Source: Phoronis ovalis (Eukaryota > Phoronida > Phoronidae). From it: DNA of 15,590 bases. The notes beneath the pieces were generated by a model. The model saw nothing but the letters and a program-made list of their open reading frames with translations, did no database searches and had not been told where the DNA came from. Position numbers and translations under genes: made by a program. This document shows positions 8,501-15,590 of this stretch, one piece after another. Position 1 is the first letter of the stretch, and each line of letters opens with the position of its first letter. The stretch spans positions 1-15,590 of the forward strand of contig JAOXYB010027146.1 of the NCBI GenBank assembly GCA_028565635.1, given 5' to 3'.

Positions 8501-11500
8501 TTTTTTGAAATTTCTTTTTTGCCGCCAGCCACCCTAGCCTTTGTGCACATCCTCGCTACCGCGTCCTCGGGAAAATCTCCCTATCTGGCATTTTCCAAAG
8601 TTGACAGGTATGATATTCTGGCATAAGACAAAGGCAAGAGTGGGATAAAAGGGAAATGAATTAAAAAAATTGAAAATGAATTTAAAATATATTAAAAACA
8701 ATTACCAAAAAATTTAATGAAACAAAAAAATTTAAAAAAATGAATTAAAAAAAATTTAACGAAATGAATTAACATTAAAAAAAAAAAATTTTTAAATTAA
8801 TTTAAAAAATTGAAAATGAATTTTAAAAAAAATGAAAAAAACAATTAAAAAAAATGAACAAAAAAATGAATTAAAAAAAAAATTACAAAACAATTAAAAA
8901 TAATTAACAAAAAGATTAATTAAAAAAATTACCGATGAACCTTCGGACCAATGAACCTTCGGACTAATGGGTCTTCGGACTAGCGAGCTGACCCCGAGCT
9001 TTCAAGGTCATTCCAAAATATCACCTAGTCACCAAATACACTTGCCCCTGACTTAAATCATCCAAGCGACGCTTCTTACGAGGAACAAATAACAGCTGCC
9101 AATCGGCCACACTGGAAGTGATCCGGATCAAAATCAACATTGACCTATATTTTGACTCCATTTACCTTCTGATTTAAAACAATCTCTATATATATCAGAG
9201 TTTCCAAGTTACAAGCAATAACAGCTTGAGGGCTGCAAAAAAATGTTGAAATTTCGGATTGCAGTCTTACCCACTTATCAATGTCATTCTAAAATACCAC
9301 CTACTCTATAACACCCATCCATAGCCTTCTTAAAACCCGTGACCTTCAAATCATCATGCAGGCAATGCTTTGTCTGGGGCTGTAGATGTATCATGACGTT
9401 CTATATCTCAGGAGCCAACATGGCCACCATATTCGAGGTGAAGCGGATCAAAATCATACTAGACATGTATTTTGACCTATATTTATGCTGTACCAAATAT
9501 GAAACTGATCCGATAAAACTTAAAGCTATATATATATTACCAGGGTACCACCTACGGTAAGAAACATAACCGAAAATAGGCCATGTTTTAATTGCTCCAG
9601 TCAAATTCAAACTTGACCTGCCTTGTATTTTGACTTCTGTTTACTTTCTGAATGAAATGATCTCATTATTTATCAGAGTTTTCAAGATCTGCATGGACAA
9701 AAACAGTTTGGACGACTGTGGAAGAAACTGAATTTTCGGATCAACAGTTGACCCACTTTCCAAGGTCATTCGAAAATACCACTTAGCCTAGGCCTATAAC
9801 ACACATTATTTGCCATCTTAGGCCATATCTGAAGTATTTCAGATCAAAACTGAAAAGTATATATGACCTGTACTTTGACCTGTACCTACCATATGTGCCA
9901 AATATAAAGATGATCTGATAAAATTGAAGTAGTTATTGCGAGACAAACAGGTTATATAAGACGAAGCATACATGCACTATATAGTGATGGGCATACAAAG
10001 AAATATAACTCACATTACTTAACATTAAACAATTACAAGTAAGTTTAAATTTTAATAATTTCAAGTGTAAAAGAATATTATATTACAATTGTATCATATA
10101 CCTCTAAAAATATATTGGTAAACATATCTCAGATATCTATATTTGTTTCCAGTGATCAACGTCCTGAATTCCTGATCTAAACAAGAAAGGGAAGCATTTA
10201 TACTGTAATACGAAATTTTTACCTCTTTCACCAAACTGGCAATATATAAAGTTGCCAAAGGAGACTGTTCAGCAGGTTTGATAACCATAACATTACCAGT
10301 AGACAAAGCTGGTCCCATTTTCCAGGCCAGCAATGAAGTTGGGTAATTCCACTAAAATCAAAATACAAATAATTCTGAAAAACATAGCAGAGGTTCAAGT
10401 ATCACAACAAGTCAGCCTCTCATTTGTTTCCATTGCACAATGTATGCATTTGTAAAAAACAAAATTACTATTATGACAGTTCTTAAAATTAAAGTACAGT
10501 AAATGTTTTAAAAAATGTTCAAGCAGTACCATAAATTTATCCTCTATATCATAGAAGTTGGAGAATTTCCAGTGTCTAGAGGTAAACATCCAATGTAAAA
10601 AATATTAAAATAATCAATCTTTATTATTTTAGAGATAGCATTTTCACATTTTTACTTAAAATTATTATTTAAAGATAATTTTTCAAGGACTTGTTAAGTC
10701 TGCTTACTGGAATAATAGCACCACAAACTCCAATAGGTTCTGCCCTGGTAAAGCAAAAATAAGGGCCATCTAAAAACAGAACCAGTTCCATTTTATACAA
10801 CTAATAATAATCTAATATTTGACAAAACATTGAATCAAACAAGTGGTACAAGCTTATACTTTTTACCAGTCAGTAAGAATATGACGGTCAAGAAATCGGT
10901 AAAAAACTTTGAATATAGAATAAAACATTCTTCTATTAGTTGGTTGCAATCATAATATTTGATGTTTTTTACTGACACACAGCTAACTACAGAAGCTGAA
11001 GTTGCATTCACATAATATACTTATTCTATATTTATTCTTGAAAATGAGTCTCCTTTGAAAAGTTGGTATTCTGAATAATCCTGTCATACAATCTAAGTAC
11101 ATGCACCTCAGAATGTAGCAAACATACCCAATGGTATAGTGTCTCCATGGATTTTATCTGCCCATCCTGCATAATATCTTAATGTACTAATTGCTACTTT
11201 CACATCAGCAACAGCACCCTGATATGGTTTCCCCATATTAAGTGTATCCAAGCTCTGCAAGGAGAAATATGTGATGTGTGATCATGCATCCTTTCATGAA
11301 ATTGATCAAAATGTGGCACGCAAAATTCTGAAATGTCACGAGTTATAATATATTTCGGGTTACTCAAACTGAAAGTTTTGCAATTTTTCCCAAAAAATCC
11401 ATTGCAACAGATTTTGGAGTCACATAGTACTTTAGCTGAAAGTACTAACTTTTTTGCATCTTCATATTACAAGCCACTTAGTTGAATTTTAATTTCAATT

Positions 11501-13739
11501 TAAATAGAAAGCAACTTACAGCAATATATGCAATATCCCTTTCTATCAGGTCTGCAAGTTTCCACAAAAGTCTACCCCGGGCAGATGCATCCATAGTTCG
11601 CCATGGTGAAGCAAATTTAAAGGCTTCTTGTGCAGCCTCAACAGCCTTGTCCACATCAGCCTAAACATAACATAATTATAACATGAGATTGAAGCAACAA
11701 AATGTTGAACAGATATTTTTTGTGATATTTGGAACTGCATGTTATTGTTTAAATTAAACATTTAGGTCAAAGGGACTCAGGCATTATACATCCTTTCCCA
11801 GCATGGCTTCTAATTTGAGGAAATTGTCCCACAGTAGCTAATTTCCTGGAGTGGTAAAAGTTCCACCAAATTTACGTTCTGCACAATTTATTGAAAATTT
11901 AAATTTCTTGTCAATTTTTGAAAGCAACATAAATAGATGACATAGCAAAGGTGTACATTTTTGGAAAAGTAGTAACTTGAAGATTATGAAAATTTACTTT
12001 TCCTATCTGACACATGGGTATGTAATCAGCAAGGGGACCATTTTTGGTAAAATTCACTTTTTTCAATTAAATCCTAACTTCAAAAAAATAAAGCCAATCA
12101 CTCCTACAGATACAGAGCTGAAAGTTGGCCCAAATTAACTTCAAATAGAGATCTCAGATTTTAAAGTTTCGCTTTACTCGAAAGTTATGACCCATTTTTT
12201 CTGACATTTCCCATTTATTTAAAACCATGAAATTAAAAAAAAAATGGAGCCCAATTTTGAAAAAAAATGAGAAACATTATTAGAGATTCCTAATTGTAGT
12301 AATTTTTAGCAATATTTTAGCTTTGTATCTGTCAAGGTTTGTACTTATATTTTTAAGCATGTGCTTTGAAAAAACTGTAAGCTTTCACCCAAAATGGCCT
12401 CCTTGCTTAATTACCGTGAAAATCATGAGAATTAAAGATAAGTAAAGTATTTTTTCATTCTCCTTATATTAGTACCTTCCCAAAATGTATGCTTTTATTA
12501 GTTTATCGATCTTTTCAATTAACTATACCCAAATTATCCTCAAAGTATAAAGTGTGAATAAGTTACCCGGACCTAGGACTAGACCCCTTCACTTGATAGG
12601 TGGACTTACTGCACACTCGATCCAGCTTGAAATGTCTGAACCACATATATGCCTGACTGGATGACTAATACTTTTGCAAAATCATCTCAGTACATAAATC
12701 AAAGATGATAGTGTTTATTTCCAAATGTGTACTGGAAGGCAATCCATATACATAAGCTAAATATTTTCAATAAATGTTTAGAGCAAAATTTGAAAGTTCA
12801 ATTCCACAATGCTTGAAGTATTAGACTAAATGGGTTAGACAGTAAAGAACCAAACCTGTTTATCAAAAGAAGGTTATAAATCTTTATCAATAGTACATCA
12901 TACAATATTAATATTTTATAGCTAACTTTTCAGTTTTGTGTGGAGGCCTGAAAACTACGTCCCACACTGAAGTACTAATTAAAAACTAGTGCTAGGATAA
13001 ACTAGCATTAACATTATATGAATAATGTGATATTTAACATTATTTAAAATTATTATACAATTCATTCAGAAGTTATAGGGTTATTTTATACCATAAAATT
13101 ACTATGGAACAAGCCCGATTTTAGCCCACATACTGGCTTTGATGATCGATGTACAAAAGGCAGCACCAGATTAAGTGTGTATGCATTTAATGTGGAAAAA
13201 AATAAAATATGAAATGCTGCATTTTCTCAAAGATATACAATATCAAATGACTACTACATTGTACAATATTTTAATGAAGACATATTATATAGTACATTGG
13301 ATAATTTACACACAAATAAATAAAAAGTGAAGAAAACTATTGATCAATATGTAACTAATTGTCTATTCTGATTTCAAAAATATGAGACATATGCTAGCTA
13401 CCCAAGATTGATGTAACTATTATAATTATGTCAATTTTTATGCATCAGGCTGATTACCTTATCTCCTTCTTGTACTTCACAAGTTTTCTCACCAGTACAT
13501 GGATTTATACAGGGAAATGTTTTCCCGCTCTCTGAATTGTACCATGTGTTATTAATGAAAATCTGAAAAATTGAAGTTGGTCATAATTAAGATTCTACTA
13601 CATATTGGACCATGACCCAATTTTTATTTAGTAGCCAAAACAATCCGAATTGATAACTTGCATGCTCAAACCGCAATAAAATGCCACAGCAGAATACCTG
13701 ACTAAATTTTAGCTCCGGATTTTTAATTGGAATTGCCAT
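5467..13739 (-). CDS. ALDH1: Aldehyde dehydrogenase, ALDH1/ALDH2 class, cytosolic, complete (13 exons, 493 aa)
   Basis: Joined minus-strand exons, from the start: 13698-13739, 13458-13562, 11520-11660, 11128-11254, 10708-10769, 10223-10351, 7838-7951, 7450-7555, 6963-7144, 6524-6688, 6217-6374, 5872-5949, 5467-5539. They total 1,482 bases including stop, with every intron GT-AG and every phase matching. The enzyme would oxidise aldehydes, possibly retinal, to carboxylic acids with NAD(P)+, as a tetramer in the family. Human ALDH2 residues N169, K192, G245, E268, C302 and E399 correspond to N161 (WNYP), K184 (IKPAEQSP), G237 (FTGSTEVG), E260 (MELGGKSP), C294 (GQCCCA) and E391 (KEEIFGP). There is no presequence, so it is probably cytosolic. 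The usual length is about 500. Oddities are a compensated +1/-1 length change just before the catalytic Cys and one extra residue in the loop before PFGG. Whether it is closer to ALDH1A (retinal) or ALDH2 needs a tree. Confidence 0.97.
5872..5949 (-). CDS. ALDH1: ALDH exon 12 (residues 444-470), substrate-channel loop
   Basis: Encodes [20 protein letters not shown] and SGQGREL. The segment from NC to AQ is one residue longer than in human ALDH1A1 and ALDH2. It is 78 bases long, phase 2 at both ends; donor TT|GTAAGT. Confidence 0.95.
6217..6374 (-). CDS. ALDH1: ALDH exon 11 (residues 392-443 and two bases of 444)
   Basis: Starts [20 protein letters not shown], the continuation of the EIFGP coenzyme motif, and includes the conserved YGLASGV. 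It is 158 bases long and splits the codon of W444 (phase 2); donor TG|GTAGGT. Confidence 0.96.
6524..6688 (-). CDS. ALDH1: ALDH exon 10 (residues 337-391)
   Basis: Encodes [38 protein letters not shown] and ends IAKEE. E391 matches Glu399, which binds the nicotinamide ribose. It is 165 bases long, phase 0 at both ends; donor GAG|GTAAGA. Confidence 0.97.
6963..7144 (-). CDS. ALDH1: ALDH exon 9 (residues 276-336), catalytic cysteine
   Basis: Contains [20 protein letters not shown], the ALDH cysteine signature, with C294 in the place of Cys302. The helix before it, [12 protein letters not shown], is one residue shorter than in human ALDH1/2. The exon continues to [16 protein letters not shown]. 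It is 182 bases long; donor CAG|GTGGGT. Confidence 0.97.
7450..7555 (-). CDS. ALDH1: ALDH exon 8 (residues 241-275 and first base of 276), general base Glu
   Basis: Contains [10 protein letters not shown], the ALDH glutamic-acid signature; E260 matches Glu268. It ends LIVFADVAD, one residue longer than the usual FADAD; the DNA shows GCTGAT-GTC-GCTGAT. It is 106 bases long, phase 1 out; donor GATT|GTAAGT. Confidence 0.96.
7838..7951 (-). CDS. ALDH1: ALDH exon 7 (residues 203-240), Rossmann glycine motif
   Basis: Encodes [19 protein letters not shown] and ends VAFTGSTE, the NAD-binding turn. G237 matches Gly245. It is 114 bases long, phase 0 at both ends; donor GAG|GTAAAC. Confidence 0.97.
8229..8320 (+). 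repeat. Left terminal inverted repeat with 16-bp subterminal array
   Basis: Terminal 20-mer ending GAAGACCCAT (8229-8248), then units at 8249-8264, 8265-8281 (17 bp, one extra G), 8282-8297 and 8298-8313. The last two are identical. Confidence 0.88.
8928..8986 (-). repeat. Right terminal inverted repeat with 16-bp subterminal array
   Basis: Reverse complement of the left end: units at 8935-8950 and 8951-8966, then the terminal 20-mer at 8967-8986. It has fewer array units than the left end. Confidence 0.88.
10223..10351 (-). CDS. ALDH1: ALDH exon 6 (residues 160-202), catalytic Asn and NAD-binding Lys
   Basis: Starts [20 protein letters not shown] and contains [11 protein letters not shown]161 matches the oxyanion-hole Asn169 and K184 matches the cofactor-binding Lys192 of human ALDH2. 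It is 129 bases long, phase 0 at both ends; donor GAG|GTAAAA. Confidence 0.97.
10708..10769 (-). CDS. ALDH1: ALDH exon 5 (residues 139-159)
   Basis: Encodes [20 protein letters not shown] plus P, leading into the WNYP motif of the next exon. It is 62 bases long; donor CCA|GTAAGC. Confidence 0.95.
11128..11254 (-). CDS. ALDH1: ALDH exon 4 (residues 97-138 and first base of 139)
   Basis: Encodes [11 protein letters not shown] through [18 protein letters not shown]. The residue matching human ALDH2 M124, a channel-size determinant (Gly in RALDHs), is V116. Donor TTGG|GTATGT leaves phase 1. Confidence 0.95.
11520..11660 (-). CDS. ALDH1: ALDH exon 3 (residues 50-96)
   Basis: Encodes [34 protein letters not shown] and [10 protein letters not shown], the conserved helical part of the coenzyme domain. 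It is 141 bases long, phase 0 at both ends; donor GCT|GTAAGT. Confidence 0.96.
11661..13457 (-). other. ALDH intron 2 (1,797 bp)
   Basis: GT-AG intron (donor AAG|GTAATC, acceptor GTTTAG), phase 0. It is AT-rich with no supported gene. A short perfect inverted repeat (AGGAAATT...AATTTCCT) sits near 11818-11847. The stretch around 12010-12250 has a composition that could be an old dispersed repeat, but I have no second copy in this window to prove it. Confidence 0.85.
13458..13562 (-). CDS. ALDH1: ALDH exon 2 (residues 15-49)
   Basis: Encodes [16 protein letters not shown] followed by the INP and EVQEGDK motifs typical of the ALDH1/2 N-terminus. It is 105 bases long, phase 0 at both ends; donor AAG|GTAATC. 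Confidence 0.95.
13698..13739 (-). CDS. ALDH1: ALDH exon 1 (residues 1-14)
   Basis: Encodes [14 protein letters not shown]. The ATG sits in AAAAGATGG, with a purine at -3 and G at +4. This short hydrophilic start replaces the cleaved leader found in mitochondrial ALDH2. Donor is CAG|GTATTC, phase 0. Confidence 0.9.
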
Positions 13740-13810
13740 CTTTTGCAGAGTTAGGAGCACGAGCGCTGATAATGTAAGGCTAGAATGTTGGGTGGTACTC
13801 TTCTCCCGTG

Positions 13811-13822
13811 CCTAGATCTAGG
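13811..13822. promoter_or_regulatory. 12-bp perfect palindrome just downstream of the TATA-like box
   Basis: CCTAGATCTAGG is self-complementary and abuts the TATA-like box between it and the presumed transcription start. It could be a dimer binding site, but no factor is assigned. Confidence 0.3.
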
Positions 13823-13828
13823 TTTATA
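13823..13828 (-). promoter_or_regulatory. TATA-like box upstream of ALDH
   Basis: Minus strand reads GATATAAACC about 85 bases before the ATG. With the usual spacing of about 30 bases, the transcript would start near 13795 and carry a 5' UTR of roughly 55 bases. The box overlaps nothing coding. AT-richness makes chance matches likely. Confidence 0.4.
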
Positions 13829-13854
13829 TCATCCCCGTACGTAATAATCAACTT

Positions 13855-13868
13855 GGCAAGGTCAAAGA
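13855..13868 (+). promoter_or_regulatory. Possible nuclear-receptor half-site
   Basis: The plus strand contains CAAGGTCA, an extended AGGTCA half-site as bound by monomeric orphan receptors, followed by AAG. It lies about 120 bases upstream of the ALDH start codon. Such an 8-mer occurs by chance, so this is a weak candidate. Confidence 0.25.
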
Positions 13869-14249
13869 TAAGATATCAAAATATCAATGTCTCCCACCAG
13901 GTAGGGCTTCCACTAGACTGACCTCAGTCCCTTTTGGGTGTTTTTAAACCGTATTCATTTATAACTTGTCAAAATTTTCTTGTTTTTTAGTTTACATCAG
14001 TATCAAATGTTCACCCAGTATCAAATGTACCCCCTTGCATATATACCAAAATAGCATATATTAAATAAAACAAGTATTGACACTTTTTAGGGACTTACGT
14101 GATTTTTTCTGCTCATGTGTAATATTATACAACCAAATATTATGATATTTTACAATAAATGATATTGCAATAATAATATGCAGAAAACAGTCTGGACTAC
14201 AGACAAGGCTTCCACTATCGTGACGTTTTCCTTTTCCCGTTTTGCCACA

Positions 14250-14312
14250 CTCGCGTCAGTTTTTGTAAAACCTAGCACATACTCAGTGAGTATGAGCAAA
14301 AACTGACGCGAG
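14250..14312. repeat. Nested inverted repeat (hairpin)
   Basis: Outer arms 14250-14265 and 14297-14312 are perfect 16-bp inverted copies (CTCGCGTCAGTTTTTG). Inside, 14278-14294 forms its own hairpin, CATACTCA-G-TGAGTATG. Outside, CACACTCG at 14246-14253 can also pair with CGAGTGTG at 14316-14323. The arms are GC-richer than the surroundings. Confidence 0.85.
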
Positions 14313-14905
14313 GGGCGAGTGTGCACTGACGGTAGGAGGAACGAGTGCCATCTGGTGGAGGACAATGATCTAAATATCCTAAATGAAGAGATAAACCGGC
14401 CCTAGAAACCGGTTATGAACCAACCCCAGAGGTTGACACCGAGAATACTAGCTAGTATAGTACAAAAAAATCCTACTTTTTTATTTATAATTGCAAATTT
14501 TTATTTTTGCTATATTTTTGAGCAACTGTAAACCTTTTCAGGGGGCCTGGTTTAATTGCTGAATAAAGTATACCCTTTCAGGCTTTCATCATGTTAATTT
14601 TTTGTGAAGGGCCATGAACTGAACACAGTCAAAACAAAATTCCAATCCGATCTGCTGTTTCTTCAAAAAGGTCCAATACAAAAAAAATCAGGTGTGACCT
14701 CTTTGAGAAGTTATCCGCAGTAATTTATAAATTATCCGCATTGGATATAGAGGGCACAGAGGTATTTATAAATTCACAAATTCTTATCATCTGAACACAA
14801 TAAGGTAGATAAGGCCAATTATAGGAACAGTGAAATAAATGGACGTCCTTCCCTGAAGAAAAATTCTTCAGATATACTGTAGCCGATGCTCGCTAAGATT
14901 GTAAA

Positions 14906-15152
14906 TTTGTGTACGCTCGCTGAAAAACTTCAGAAACGCTAAAAACCTGGAGACATCTGTATGTATTATAAGAACTTGAAATTGAATATTTCTGTATGCT
15001 TGCTGAAAAAAGCTTCGGAAACGTCAAAAACCTTCACACATGTGCACTGGAGACATGTCTATGTATTATAAGAAAATTGAAAATGTCTGTGTGTTTGCTG
15101 GAAAAACGCTTCAGAAACGCCAAAAACCTTCACACATGCGCACTGGAGACAT
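14906..15152. repeat. Three tandem copies of a 70-95 bp repeat
   Basis: Copies start near 14906, 14987 and 15082. They share CTGTATG or CTGTGTG, GCT(T/C)GCTG, CTTC(A/G)GAAACG, CAAAAACC and GGAGACAT, followed by TATGTATTATAAGAA in the first two. Copies 2 and 3 include a CTTCACACATG(T/C)GCACT segment that copy 1 lacks. Confidence 0.85.
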
Positions 15153-15299
15153 CAAACACAATTCAATGAAGTTTTACTTTTAGATAGTTTATACGTCATT
15201 GTATTTTAAATAAGTCAGTGATCAGTCTTTCACTTCTGAGTTTCTCCACATAATACTCGTAGGAATTATTTATCTCAAAACATATGAACAACTACAGTC

Positions 15300-15590
15300 A
15301 CCAAGAGAATATTCTCTCGCAGAATAGTGAACCTACATGTCATACATGTATGCCATTGATTGATTGATTGATTTTTATTCTGGTACATGAAACACAACAA
15401 ATACATACAATAAATAAATAAAAATGGTTTTTCATTCCCAAGGATAGCACATAAAGTTAAGAGAAACTTATTTCCACTGTGGTCCCTGAACATGAAACAG
15501 GATGGTACGGGTGGGTACGGGTAAATTACAAGACACATAGAGTGAAAAATAAAAATACAATGAGATGACCTGATTACAGTACAAATAATG
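15300..15590 (-). mobile_element. Possible 3' tail of a LINE-like retroposon
   Basis: Read on the minus strand, this stretch has GGGACCACAGTGGAAATAAG, TGTGCTATCCTTGGGAATG, then T-rich sequence and AATAAAAATCAATCAATCAAT. That last part is a short-motif tail like those ending many invertebrate LINEs. The microsatellite (TGAT)n at about 15355-15374 would mark the 3' end. No reverse-transcriptase sequence is in the window, so the call rests on the tail style. Confidence 0.4.
15355..15374. repeat. (TGAT)n microsatellite
   Basis: About four to five copies of the tetramer followed by a T run. An (AATA)n run lies nearby at 15410-15424. Confidence 0.8.

Larger units (their letters stand above)
8229..8986. 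mobile_element. 758-bp foldback-type transposable element
   Basis: The outer 36 bases at 8229-8264 are a perfect inverted copy of 8951-8986. Just inside are 16-17 bp tandem units containing GTCCGAAGGTTCAT: four after the terminal 20-mer on the left, two on the right. The interior is T-rich on the left and A-rich on the right, with complementary pieces such as TTTTCAATTTTTTTA and its reverse complement. The centre is a GC-richer core. No coding sequence is present, so it would be non-autonomous. Removing it restores a continuous copy of the surrounding repeat, which argues for insertion. No clear target-site duplication is visible. Confidence 0.8.
8137..9956. repeat. Three degenerate tandem copies of a dispersed repeat
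   Basis: Copies start near 8137, 9179 and 9657. Each shows the same order of landmarks: an ATCTC...TATCAG start, TTTCAAG or TTCCAAG, a TTTCGG block, GACC/TACCCAC, AAGGTCATTC or ATGTCATTC, AAAATACCACCTA, then one or more GATCAAAA...TTTTGACC blocks. The second copy is longest (about 478 bp) and carries a second TTTTGACC section. The first is interrupted by the foldback element and is about 284 bp without it. The family resembles dispersed repeats I associate with mollusc genomes, but that is recollection. Confidence 0.7.
7952..10222 (-). other. ALDH intron 6 (2,271 bp), repeat-filled
   Basis: GT-AG intron between exon 6 (donor GAG|GTAAAA) and exon 7 (acceptor TTATAG). It is the longest intron of the gene, and its extra length is explained by the degenerate repeat block (8137-9956) and the foldback element inside it. 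Open frames in it coincide with repeat sequence and show no family resemblance. Confidence 0.9.
13740..15590. other. Upstream flank of the ALDH gene, no supported gene
   Basis: Contains the putative ALDH promoter next to the start codon, a nested hairpin, a three-copy tandem repeat and a possible retroposon tail, each listed separately. The stretch 14320-14880 shows only a 14-bp perfect palindrome at 14445-14458. Open frames in this flank are short and unlike any family I know. Confidence 0.65.

Noticed and set aside
9339-9610. Overlapping open frames on both strands in ALDH intron 6
   Set aside because: They lie entirely within the dispersed repeat and encode nothing familiar.
5467-13739. 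ALDH as an inactive lens omega-crystallin
   Set aside because: The catalytic Cys, Glu, Asn and NAD-binding residues are all present, whereas cephalopod omega-crystallins, as I recall, have lost the cysteine. A moonlighting role cannot be excluded.
13698-13739. Mitochondrial targeting sequence for the ALDH
   Set aside because: Exon 1 encodes only 14 residues with acidic content and no Arg-rich amphipathic stretch. An alternative upstream exon would be needed.
14150-14365. Minus-strand open frame spanning the nested hairpin
   Set aside because: The palindrome explains the composition; no family resemblance and no splice context.

Overview
This window is eukaryotic nuclear DNA, almost certainly from an invertebrate animal. 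It is very AT-rich, the genes are split by GT-AG introns, and introns and flanks are littered with degenerate repeats and a foldback transposon. A mollusc or another lophotrochozoan is my best guess. That rests on protein flavour and repeat style, not on any decisive marker.

Two convergent genes account for all the coding sequence I can support. On the + strand, three exons (1053-2668, 2865-2963, 3410-3685) form the 3' part of a gene whose start lies upstream of the window. It encodes about 12 tandem copies of a 31-residue acidic, Ser/Asp-rich repeat, then a strongly basic segment of about 80-100 residues, then a C-terminal ubiquitin-fold domain that most resembles a FERM F1 lobe. I do not recognise this gene by name.

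On the - strand, 13 exons between 13739 and 5467 encode a complete 493-residue aldehyde dehydrogenase of the ALDH1/ALDH2 class. Every exon joins in frame and every intron is GT-AG. All signature catalytic and NAD-binding residues are present, and there is no mitochondrial presequence. Two places around the active site carry single-residue length changes relative to vertebrate ALDH1/2: a +1/-1 pair just before the catalytic cysteine, and a +1 in the substrate-channel loop before the PFGG motif.

The rest is non-coding. Positions 1-1052 hold no recognised gene. The convergent intergenic space (3686-5466) holds candidate poly(A) signals for both genes. ALDH intron 6 (7952-10222) contains three degenerate copies of a dispersed repeat, the first split by a 758-bp foldback element with perfect 36-bp terminal inverted repeats. 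ALDH intron 2 (11661-13457) is long and unremarkable. Upstream of the ALDH gene are a TATA-like box, a nested hairpin (14250-14312), a three-copy tandem repeat (14906-15152) and what looks like the 3' tail of a minus-strand retroposon (about 15300-15590). No rRNA, tRNA or CRISPR array was found.
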